Assembly: GCA_947579605.1 (NCBI GenBank) | Contig: OX388318.1 | Span: 8,122,001 to 8,186,000 of the forward strand | Reading direction: 5' to 3' | DNA length: 64,000 nucleotides | Origin: Athripsodes cinereus | Lineage: Eukaryota; Arthropoda; Insecta; Trichoptera; Leptoceridae | Part shown: piece after piece, positions 55,963 through 64,000 of the stretch | How the letters are laid out: the number at the start of each line of letters is the position of its first letter | Position numbering within the stretch: the first letter of the stretch is position 1 | Made by a program: the position numbers and the translations under genes | Notes under the pieces: model-generated | Database searches by the model: none | What the model was told of the DNA's origin: nothing | Seen by the model: only the letters and a program-made list of their open reading frames with translations

Positions 55963-57246
55963 TGCGACGGACTTTTGCATATACTTTTTATTCTTGCGCT
56001 CTCATGCGCTCTTTTACCTTGTACCCCTCATGGTACAAGGTAAAATAATCAATTATCACAATCTCAAAAAAATAATTTTTAGCTCAGTCGGTAGAGATTT
56101 CAAAAAATAAGCAAAGAGTATTGGAAAGTACAATTGACTATACGATAAATGCTCAGGGTCGAATGGGTTAACCCAGATTTCATCACAAAGACTTCAAGAC
56201 TTTTCTCTCTATAAATTCAACAATGCATATTGCCATTAAATCAACGGTGCCTTCCAACAATCCCCAATAAGAAGGAAAGATTCAGAAACAAAATAAAATT
56301 GCTATTTCATTATTTTCTTTTCAATTTATTCCAAACCTCCAGTATTCGGTGACACCTTTGGTATGGTCGATGAATTTACATACATTTTATATAAACTTTC
56401 TCGACAGTAAAATAGTAAAAGATTAAAACCTTGTTAATCATTTGCTATGTGGCAATCTAACTAACCCTTAGATTAAAAGTTTAAAATTAAATAATGATTG
56501 TGGCACATCATCCTTAACTCCTACCCTTTCTTTTCAGAAACGACCTACATATATCATAAAGTTATCAAACTCTGTTTGATTATACAATTTACATTAACTT
56601 TAGAACAAAATATTTATATATAATTATGAATGAATGAGAACAACCTGATCAAGTTATCTTCCTTCGAGTTCCACTTCACTTCCCGTTTCCCGAAATTGAA
56701 GGTTCCTTCCTGATAGGTACATAAGGTTTATTCTGGTATAAGAGGAAGTCATCATCTTGATAATTGAAAAAGATTTATTCTCTTGTTAACTGAAGAATTT
56801 ATTTTGGTCACAAGATATATCCTGAATAATTGAGAAATTCATTCTGGTACTACGACATAGTACTGAGGCGTATCCTGAATAACTGAGAAATTCATTCCGG
56901 TACTGAGAGATTCATTCCGGTACTGAGTCGTATCCTGAATAACTGATTTTAATAATTAATTATGATTAAACTGTCAATCGACAAATAGAACACATTTCTA
57001 CAACTAATTTATACATTAATCAACCATTTTAAAATGGTAAGGTTTTTTTTTTAAACCTTAATATTCACTATCGCATTTTGCGATCTGCCAATTTGGAATG
57101 TCGAATACAAAAGAGGAAGCATTCCTGCTTTCGACCGCCAATATTGAGAAATCCTCCCACCACGCATGCGCGGCGTCGCGTTATCAATTTCTGTCTTGCC
57201 AACGAACAAAATCATTTTTCTATAGTGATATAAAAATATCGCTACA
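55963..57246 (-). repeat. 5' LTR (right on plus strand)
   Basis: 1284 bp, same as 49671-50954; drives transcription toward lower coordinates. Confidence 0.93.
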
Positions 57247-57487
57247 CTATAAATAATGCATACAATTTTCACATTTATTTAAGAATCTATTTATTAGTAA
57301 TTTATTTAATTTTATGACGTAGATGTAATGTCCTAGAATTGATTTGATTGTATAGTGTCCTTGAGTTGGTTTTGACATGTAAATGATACTTATTAATATT
57401 AACAATAATATTATGCTCACACTTATTCGTCCTGTAGGGTCTGGTTTACATAATCTTGCTATTTAAACCTCAGACGACCACGTCAGC

Positions 57488-57900
57488 TTTTTAGTCCTTC
57501 ACACCTTCACGGCGTCTCCCATGGTTGAGGTTGCTAGCCGATGAACTATGAGTGGTAAACTTGTTAATTGCTTTCTTTGTACGAATGAAGTTTTAGGTGT
57601 TCAAGATCGGTGACCTACATCATCGCTGAATCATTATATATTATATTAATTTTTTTCAAATTCAAATATTTTTATTTCAATAAAATTTACAATTTAATAA
57701 TATAACATACACACCTTATTACTAAAAAAAACACATTTATTACATATTTGACCCTCAAAATTGAGCAGTGCTCGTGCTTTGAGTGTTTAAACATATTTCA
57801 TATAATTTACATAATTAATTATGTAGTATAGTAGTATAGGGTGATTCAAGAATACCTGTCTTTTACTGGATATTCGAGGAGTCACAGAAAGGGGTGTGAA
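57488..57900 (-). repeat. old family A copy, interrupted
   Basis: CCTTCACGGCGTCTCCCATG, GGTGACCTACATCATCGCTG and, after about 200 bp of AT-rich tail-like sequence (57645-57855), CTGTCTTTTACTGGATATTC follow family A order in complement. Strongly diverged. Confidence 0.45.
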
Positions 57901-57904
57901 ATGT

Positions 57905-58440
57905 ATTATTAACCAAGAAATCCGCAGAACAAACATTAAATTAAGTTAATGTTATAGATATTTGGCAAGTTTGCTCAATTCTCAGCCTTCTGCTAAAGTG
58001 CAAGTACGTTATCATTAATGTACAGGTATTGTATAAGTTAATGAACGTTTATTGGATATTTGTTCTAAAAGAATATCTATACAAATCTATTTTAATTGTG
58101 CTGTTTATTTTGCAAGGCATGTGGATTTTTGAGAATGGAGGGTTAATTATACAATAAATGTTAATTATTTTAACGTGTGTGCGAACATTCTATAATTACA
58201 TATTGTTAATTGAGATATTCTGGGAAACGAGATTGGCTAAATTTGGAAATCATAATTATATTTCTACCAGATTTTATATTCCTTTAATTATGAAACAAAT
58301 TGCGTGTATAAAACAAATATAAATAACCCTTATAATAATAAAATATTTTTGACTCTTGTAAATTTCATATCTGCTTTAGATAGCCTGTTAGACTTACATT
58401 GTATAATACACAGAATACCCTTGTACAAATATGTTTTCCA
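57905..58440. other. no gene recognised
   Basis: AT-rich, nothing supported. Confidence 0.45.
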
Positions 58441-58533
58441 TGAATGGGAAACCGGTTACGTCTTACAACGACTATCGCAGTCGACTTACATCATCGAGGT
58501 ACTAGGTTTGGTCTCCAGCTGTTTCGCGGAATT

Positions 58534-58603
58534 TCATTCACAATTTTCGCATCCAGGGTTTGGAGAAGAACTCTCTAAGCAAAATTGACACAGCACTGGT
58601 TGT
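58534..58603 (-). CDS. possible small terminal exon, unidentified
   Basis: On the minus strand a pyrimidine tract and TTTTTTTCCAG precede an open stretch reading (x)QPVLCQFCLESSSPNPGCENCE and a TGA. C-x2-C-x9-C-x2-C with PGCE.C recalls NZF/RanBP2-type zinc fingers, although the usual Trp and Asn are not in place. The region 58440-58600 is clearly less AT-rich than its surroundings. No second exon was found, so this may be chance. Low confidence. Confidence 0.2.
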
Positions 58604-58609
58604 CTGGAA

Positions 58610-60380
58610 AAAAATTACATAAGTTATAAATCCAAGGATTATACCTACTGACATCTGTGCATAGGAAAATGTTTTAAAATAATAAAAATAATTTAATGTT
58701 ACATATCGATATCGAAAATATATTGATTTTACTCCTTTTGCAAGATTTAGTTGACATGAAGTTATTATAAAAATTGTATGTAATAAAAACTATTAATAGT
58801 ATTGGAAGCCTAAGAACATCTTAATTTTGTTACTTAACCTTTAGGAAGGAATGATTTGTAGCACACCAAATCAAAAGATTGTGACGCATTCATGGATAAA
58901 AAAATCTTTATTGTGCCTTTGTTGATGATCCAATTACAAATATAGTCCATTCAAAAGTTATCCACGTTTTTTAAAGTCTTATCGTCAAAAGAGCAAAGTT
59001 ACAATCGCAATACGAAGAATTTGATTATACGTGTTTGATTTTTCATTTGAGCGGTATTTTTGTGAACACGAAACCGTAAATCAGTTCAGCCCTTCACCTT
59101 ACAATAATGAAATATTTATTGTTGTGTAGACACCATTTCGTGGTTTATTCTGCTAAAAGTAAATACCTTATATCAAAATATGTTTTCAGGAAATTGATTC
59201 AGCATTATGATAATAGATAATAATAATAACAACATTCCGTCATTGGAATTTGCCGTAAGCGTTTTGCTATTGCAATGTTATTTGATCAATTATATGGTGG
59301 TTCTGAACAGAGATAGCGAGTAGGTTGATCCCAGAAATTCTTATTTATTTTCACGCAATTTGAATTACATTTATTTATATTTCATTTTAATTTTTGGTGC
59401 TCAATCTAAATATATTTATTTAGATTGAGCTTTGTTTTTTTCATTCCGAATCGGTCCTTCACTGTTGTGAAAACCATGAACATATTAGATCTGCTCTCTT
59501 CTTTGCAGTACATACCACAAAGTAAAAATAATATAACAGTTTTTATTACGCCGTATTGTGATTTTATCATCTCAAGTGCGCTTTATAATATTAAGGATCA
59601 ATATCAGCGCATGATCAGTAAGGAATATTTTAAGTAACTCGTAAGACAATTGAAAATTATTTGAATGGTTTACAAAATAACATCAAAAATACAATAATAT
59701 TTTTTATTATTATTATCAACAATATTTTGGTAACACGAACGGTAAAAATTCGAAATTTATATAAATATTCAAATGTATACACGGTTTTTCAAATGTTATT
59801 TACAACAAGCATTTACCCAAACCAAACAAATAAGTAATAAATCTGGCATTAAAAAATCTCATTTTTACAGTTGTATAAAAAACGTATTTACATAGGTACT
59901 TCTTTCGTATTATTTTTGTCACCGCCCGCGGCCGGGTGAAAAATAGTATGGAGAAATTTACGAGTGCGTCTAAAAAAGGGAAATTTTTGTGATATCTCAT
60001 GTGAACGCTCATTGTATGTGTACGGTTAATATTTGCAAAGCTGGCGAGTAGTGAAAACCTGAAAACGTAGATAGTACAAAAGGCAAAGTATAGTAGGTAC
60101 TGGACATTCGTTCAACTTTTTCTATGAAAATAAATAAACTGTGAAGTAGGTTTGTAATATTTCATAACTCTGCTTTTTGTTCTTTACAAATGAAATGTCA
60201 CTAACTTCTCTATGGCTTGTCTCATAAATAAAGCACAGGTAATTATGAGACAATAGCAAAAAATCGGAACTTGTTTTTACTTATATTTTACGGACTTTGT
60301 ACGAAGCATTTATACATTAAAAAAAATATCTATAATGTTTTGGCAACAAGGCTACCTAGCTGTTATTTCATCTATTGATC
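58610..60380. other. no gene; one perfect hairpin
   Basis: AT-rich. GCTCAATCTAAATA at 59399-59412 pairs perfectly with 59417-59430 across a 4-nt loop and is followed by TTTGTTTTTTT. No gene supported. Confidence 0.45.
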
Positions 60381-60441
60381 TTCACCATCACGTTATATCC
60401 CACAAATAAGGTAGTCAGAAAAGCCATGCTATTAATACGCA

Positions 60442-61153
60442 TGCTATTAATAATTCCAACGACCATACACAACAAAATGTATGGTCGTTGGAAGAGAGGA
60501 AGCGACTGCGAACATTGCATTAAATGGAGTGAGCATCAAACAAGTAAGTGAATTCGTGTACCTGGGCAGCAGAATAAACCAGGATGGACGCTCCAAAGCA
60601 GAAATTGTAAGCAGAATAAACCAGGCAAGGATTGCCTTCAACAAAAAATCGAAGATATTGGAATCCCCAAATATCGACTTAAGCGTAAGGAAGAACCTTA
60701 CTAAAGCCTTTGTATGGAGCATTCTGCTTTATGGTTGTGAGACATGGACCATCAGCAAGAGTGAAAGCGGACGGTTGGCGGCCTTTGAGATGTGGTGCTA
60801 CAGACGCATGCTTAAGATCCATTGGTCGGAGCACGTCGAAAACGAAGAAGTCTTAACCAGGGTAGGCGAAAAAAGGCAACTCCTTAAGAGAATCAGCCAA
60901 CAACGAGCTAACTGGATTGGCCACAACATCAGGCACCCAGGACTACTCATCGCCATCGCGGAGGGTAAGACCGAGGGAACAAATGGCAGAGGCCGACCAA
61001 AAGACGCATATATGGACCAACTGAAGAGGGACATGAACTGTGGCTCATACGTAGAGCTTAAAAGACTGGCTGAGAATAGGGAGGAATGGAGAAGAAAAAC
61101 CAAACTCGTTGCAGACCAATCCAATGGATTGTAACTAAATATATATATATATA
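60442..61153 (+). mobile_element. LINE G, 712-bp 5'-truncated copy with 12-bp TSD
   Basis: Bounded by TATTAATACGCA at 60430-60441 and 61154-61165. It carries the C-terminal coding part and a (TA)n tail (61137-61153). The extreme 5' end holds a short inverted piece: TTCCAACGACCATAC at 60454-60468 is the complement of 60479-60493, as in twin-primed or otherwise rearranged 5' ends. It is the longest of three copies in this window (others 8871 and 17244). Confidence 0.88.
60481..61134 (+). CDS. LINE G polyprotein, C-terminal fragment
   Basis: 217 codons open to the natural stop, but lacking endonuclease and RT catalytic parts. It begins within the RT thumb-side region: VSEFVYLGSRINQDGRSKAE (22-41), then ILLYGCETWTIS (81-92), RRMLKIHW, QRANWIGHNIRHPG (141-154), the Gly/Arg hinge TNGRGRPKDAYMDQ and ENREEWRRKTKLVADQ. 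The block order is that of insect non-LTR (RTE/CR1-like) polyproteins. The ATG at 60481 is internal, not a natural start. The frame is unbroken, pointing to a recent insertion. The minus-strand ORFs overlapping it are shadows. Confidence 0.85.
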   Translation: MVVGREEATANIALNGVSIKQVSEFVYLGSRINQDGRSKAEIVSRINQARIAFNKKSKILESPNIDLSVRKNLTKAFVWSILLYGCETWTISKSESGRLAAFEMWCYRRMLKIHWSEHVENEEVLTRVGEKRQLLKRISQQRANWIGHNIRHPGLLIAIAEGKTEGTNGRGRPKDAYMDQLKRDMNCGSYVELKRLAENREEWRRKTKLVADQSNGL

Positions 61154-61416
61154 TATTAATACGCAAATCGGGACCAATCCGGGAACCTATAAAAAATATG
61201 ACGTTCAGGATTGGTGGCATACCTAATCGCTGAGTTGAAAATCTTTAATAATGTCATGCTGTCATTCTTATGCGTATTTTTATTTTAGTTATACATATAT
61301 AAATTTATCAAATATTTTGAATATAGTGGTAAAAAAGACTAACTTCTTTATTTTCATGGCAAAGCTCCCGAAATCGTGTAAATTATGTGAAAACTTATAT
61401 CTTTCTATGCATATCG

Positions 61417-61690
61417 ACCGGTGTGGCGATGGGGGCTAACGCACTCGCCGGTGATGGCGACCGGTGTGGCGCGGAGGCTAACGCACTTGCCTTTGAGTCA
61501 CGAGGTCCCGGGTTCGATTCCCGGCCAGGGCAAAATAAAGAATGACCTTTTTCAGATTGTCCTGGGTCTGGGTGTTACATGTATATGTGTTTAGTGCATT
61601 GTATATGTGTATCGCCGTGTTAGTACCCATAATACAAGATTCATATCTTAGTTTGGGACTAGCTCGGTCTGTGTGAATTGTCTACACGTG
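61417..61690 (+). repeat. tRNA-derived SINE C with duplicated head
   Basis: GACCGGTGTGGCGCGGAGGC, TAACGCACTTGCCTTTGAG and CCCGGGTTCGATTCCCGGCC give an A box and a perfect B box (GGTTCGATTCC, 61511-61521). A body follows with CCTGGGTCTGGGTGTTACAT and ends GGTCTGTGTGAATTGTC, TTATGTTATGTTAT. The first about 42 bp of the head are present twice (from 61416 and from 61458). Not a tRNA gene: no acceptor stem or anticodon arm fits. Confidence 0.78.
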
Positions 61691-61905
61691 TTATGTTATG
61701 TTATATCTTGCGTCCGCTCATTTTCCTGATATCCTCATTCTTCACTTTATCTCGCAGCGTTTTTCCAACCATTCTTCTTTTCAGTGATCGTATCTCCACA
61801 ACATTTTTTCCACTCTCGTCCTCCTTCAATGACATCCAAGTTTCGCTTGCATACATAAGTGTCAGTATCAAAAAGGTATTGTGTATCAGCACTTTTACCA
61901 TGTTC
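61690..61905 (-). pseudogene. LINE fragment (LMYASETW type)
   Basis: The minus strand encodes IHNTFLILTLMYASETWMSLKED, VVEIRSLKRRMVGKTLRDKV and NEDIRKMSG, the stretch between RT domain and C-terminus of another insect non-LTR family. Both ends are missing. It abuts the SINE tail. Confidence 0.65.
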
Positions 61906-61909
61906 TACA

Positions 61910-62640
61910 CATTGAAAAAAACTTTGTCAAATTTAGAATTACCTACCTCCGTTAAAAAAAATTCTGTTATTTATTTTTTCAACGATAATAATTGAATGAA
62001 GGATAAGTTACATACAAAAGCAGCCCTTCAGAGAATCATATTAATACCTTTGCATTTAATTGTTTTCCAACGTTTTAATTGCGAAATGTAAAATAAAATC
62101 CTTTGTAATAATATAACGTTTGTTTAATTTAGGTTCGCTGAAGAATGTTATAAAAGAAACATTGTTTTTAACATTTTTGTTAACAACTGAACCGCAACAA
62201 GTAAGACCAAAACGTTTCAATTTAAATGTTCGTTTATTAATTGTGTTTTCATTACTGTTGTTACCTTTTTATTACATGTGATATTCTTTTACGTATTTGT
62301 TTCTGCGTGTAAAGGTACTAATATTATTTTATTTTATAAAAGACATTATCTACAATTTTAAAGGCTAGATTGTTAGTAAAGGTTTCATGTTGGCGTAAAG
62401 GCCACCAAACTGTCATTCTGAAATTTTAACTATAAATAATCATTAGAACTGAGTAAGTTGTATTTGCAACATGAAATTCAGGATCGTGAGAAGCTTTATC
62501 GCTGACTATAAGATGTTCAATTCACAAGATACTTGTTTACTATTGAAGGTGAAATTGGAATTTCTTTTTTAATCCAGAAACCTATGGAGCAGATAGAGTA
62601 AGCTGATATTTTTAAAATAAATTCGGTATTCATTTATTAG
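61910..62640. other. no gene; family A scrap
   Basis: AT-rich. ATTCAGGATCGTGAGAAGC, TTTATCGCTGACTATAAGAT at about 62473-62515 is a decayed family A middle in complement. Nothing else. Confidence 0.4.
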
Positions 62641-62850
62641 CTACTCGCGGTCCGTACCGGCTTGATACGTATTTAAAAAAAAATAGTTTAAGTAAGCATC
62701 CCTATTTTTTTTAAATATAATATAGCCTATGTCACCCGGGGATAGTGTAGCTTCCCAACAGTAAAAGAATTTTTCAAATCGGTTCAGTAGTTTCGGAGCC
62801 TATTTGGAGCAAACAATCCAATCTTTCCTCTTTATAAATTAGTATAGATG
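62640..62850 (+). repeat. interspersed repeat 3' end, class unknown
   Basis: TAGCCTATGTCACCCGGGGA, AAATCGGTTCAGTAGTTTCG and TTTATAAATTAGTATAGAT form a layout I know from abundant arthropod repeats with this 3' end. I cannot tell from one copy whether it is LINE-derived or another class. Confidence 0.45.
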
Positions 62851-62865
62851 GTTTGTAGAGTCTGA

Positions 62866-63326
62866 CAAATGATTCTCCCATTCTTTTCATTAAGTTTTTA
62901 AGTGTGCTGTAAAACAAAGACATTCGTGAAAGATCACGTGTAAGATATAAATTTAATATCTTCTATTCAGCGATAAGGTATATTACCACTATACCATCAC
63001 TGCAGATCAGCCGCACGTAACAAACATTCAAGCTGTCCTCTCCATGCCAACAAAAAATAAGACATTAAGGGGGGTGACAAACCTCATAAATGAATATAAG
63101 ATGTGAATCTTAATTCTTTCAAACACCTGCCTTTTACTGGTCATTCAAAAATTTACAAAAAAGAGTGGGAAACCTATTCTTTACCGGATGCTCCACGGGG
63201 TGAATTGAGGTATATTGTCACCCATTATTAATGTATTTGTTATGATACAGAAAGGAGGATATCTATGTTCATTATACGCAGTTACTTCTCTGGCTACCTC
63301 AACTATGGGAGACTTCATGATAATAT
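62866..63326 (+). repeat. older family A copy, split by a younger one
   Basis: TGATTCTCCCATTCTTTTC... to CAGCGATAAGGTATATT (62984), resuming after the inserted copy with GTCACCCATTATTAATG, ATACGCAGTTACTTCTCTGG and ACTATGGGAGACTTCATGAT. Clearly diverged. Confidence 0.6.
62985..63207 (-). repeat. family A copy inserted in family A, 9-bp TSD
   Basis: Complete minus-strand copy from ACTATACCATCACTGCAG to GATGCTCCACGGGGTGAATT. AGGTATATT is duplicated at 62976-62984 and 63208-63216. This fixes both ends of the family A unit. Confidence 0.75.
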
Positions 63327-63329
63327 AGA

Positions 63330-63797
63330 TAAATTGTTTTATGTCTATCTATATCTGTTAACCAGATGCTTATAGTATTAAGTAACATAGATAAAACGTT
63401 AACCCCTAAACATGAATCCTCAATATTACATCTCTCCACGTGTTGGTATTTTTCTTATTTCGTTTTCAGAATTCCTCTATTATAATTGGTTACGTACATT
63501 CATTCGTTTCTACTTTTGTAACAACAGTTGGTTCGCAATCTTATTAATGTTAATGGAAACTACATTGAGGTATATTATTATTTTTTCTTCTTTTTATTCT
63601 ATTCAGTCCATATAATCTTAGTTCTCTCCTCAATTTTCATCACACCCTCTCAGATTATCTCGAACTAACGAACATTAATTGCTTCTACACATTTGAATCT
63701 ACTCTGCCATTACTGTACACTTTTATATAATTATTACGAATAAAAAGAATAAATTGTACTTATTCTTAGGATCCTTTTTGATTAACAAAAAAAAGTA
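63330..63797. other. no gene recognised
   Basis: AT-rich, nothing supported. Confidence 0.45.
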
Positions 63798-63863
63798 AGT
63801 GGATTCAGATGTGCTGTGTGATAATTGATTTATTATTTATAACACAGCACACCTAAATTCACC
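63798..63863. repeat. imperfect inverted repeat
   Basis: AGTGGATTCAGATGTGCTGT at 63798 pairs with the complement of 63837-63863 (core TGTGCTGTGT exact) over 27 bp with about five mismatches and a 12-nt loop. Possibly a miniature element. Confidence 0.5.
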
Positions 63864-64000
63864 AATGAAGTTTTGAAAATACTCGTTTATTTTTTATTTT
63901 ATAGTGACTTATAAATATATATAAAAAAAACTCCATTTTTATTCACCAGAGATTCTAAAATGTTTAAAAATTCAGGATCTCGTTGCACATCACTAAATTC

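Larger units (their letters stand above)
49671..57246 (-). mobile_element. gag-only LTR retrotransposon (non-autonomous, Ty3/gypsy-type)
   Basis: A 7576-bp element with two 1284-bp direct LTRs and a 5008-bp interior, flanked by CTAT at 49667-49670 and 57247-57250. Orientation is minus: gag, primer-binding site and polypurine tract all agree. LTRs begin TG and end CA. I found no difference between the two LTRs by eye, so insertion was recent. The interior encodes Gag but no protease, RT, RNase H or integrase; no minus-strand frame of useful size exists outside gag. It must have been copied by enzymes of another element. Confidence 0.92.
60383..61256 (-). repeat. family A copy interrupted by LINE G
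   Basis: CACCATCACGTTATATCCCA before the LINE and CAGGATTGGTGGCATACC, TAATCGCTGAGTTGAAAATC after it are halves of one minus-strand family A copy. The LINE's duplication TATTAATACGCA sits at the break. Confidence 0.6.

Noticed and set aside
49671..57246. Endogenous retrovirus with env
   Set aside because: No env- or pol-like frame exists; only gag with one zinc knuckle, and a gypsy-type PBS.
61458..61530. A possible tRNA gene (A and B boxes present)
   Set aside because: No acceptor stem or anticodon arm can be closed, and the sequence continues into a SINE body; it is a tRNA-derived SINE head.

Overview
This window reads as nuclear DNA of an insect. It is very AT-rich and lacks dense open reading frames. 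It carries insect-type transposons: a DD41D mariner relative, Penelope-like retroelements, LINE 3' ends, tRNA-headed SINEs and a Ty3/gypsy-type LTR element. It also has a short run of the insect telomere motif TTAGG. I cannot name the order with confidence. The only recognisable host sequence is one 83-bp exon at 18806-18888 (+) encoding a conserved N-terminal piece of a TRPM cation channel, with good splice sites on both sides. No other TRPM exon was recognised, so most of the window is probably TE-filled intron or flank of that gene.

Layout. 1-9.1 kb: unrecognised AT-rich DNA with degraded LINE scraps and one fresh LINE 3' end. 9.95-11.25 kb: a complete DD41D (rosa-like) transposon with an open transposase. 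12.2-15.2 kb: a foldback MITE and a Tigger-like MITE that has received a Penelope-like tail containing a hammerhead motif. 17.2-18.9 kb: two LINE insertions, a SINE and the TRPM exon. 20.8-23.3 kb: a 2.5-kb element with 37-bp perfect terminal inverted repeats, itself invaded by other repeats. 23.6-25.9 kb: a Tigger/pogo-like element with a deleted transposase and a PHD-like finger. 26-40 kb: a repeat field dominated by one ~240-bp interspersed family (called family A here), tRNA SINEs and LINE fragments. 40.6-43.0 kb: a Penelope-like element (RT plus GIY-YIG) fused head-to-head to a deleted partner. 43.2-43.7 kb: an unexplained GC-rich island. 44-47.4 kb: MITEs and LINE ends. 49.7-57.2 kb: an LTR retrotransposon with LTRs identical by eye that encodes only Gag. 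57.5-64 kb: nested family A copies, a LINE with a 12-bp target-site duplication, a tRNA SINE and a possible small minus-strand exon.

The most notable points are the gag-only LTR element with a 77-bp tandem array that repeats its own primer-binding-site/LTR junction; hammerhead-ribozyme-like motifs in several Penelope-type termini, one of which (21557-21604, minus) fits the consensus throughout; and nested insertions whose target-site duplications give a relative order of arrival. There is no operon-like gene set here. The 'genes' are almost all self-mobilising or parasitic elements, and the non-autonomous ones must depend on enzymes encoded elsewhere.
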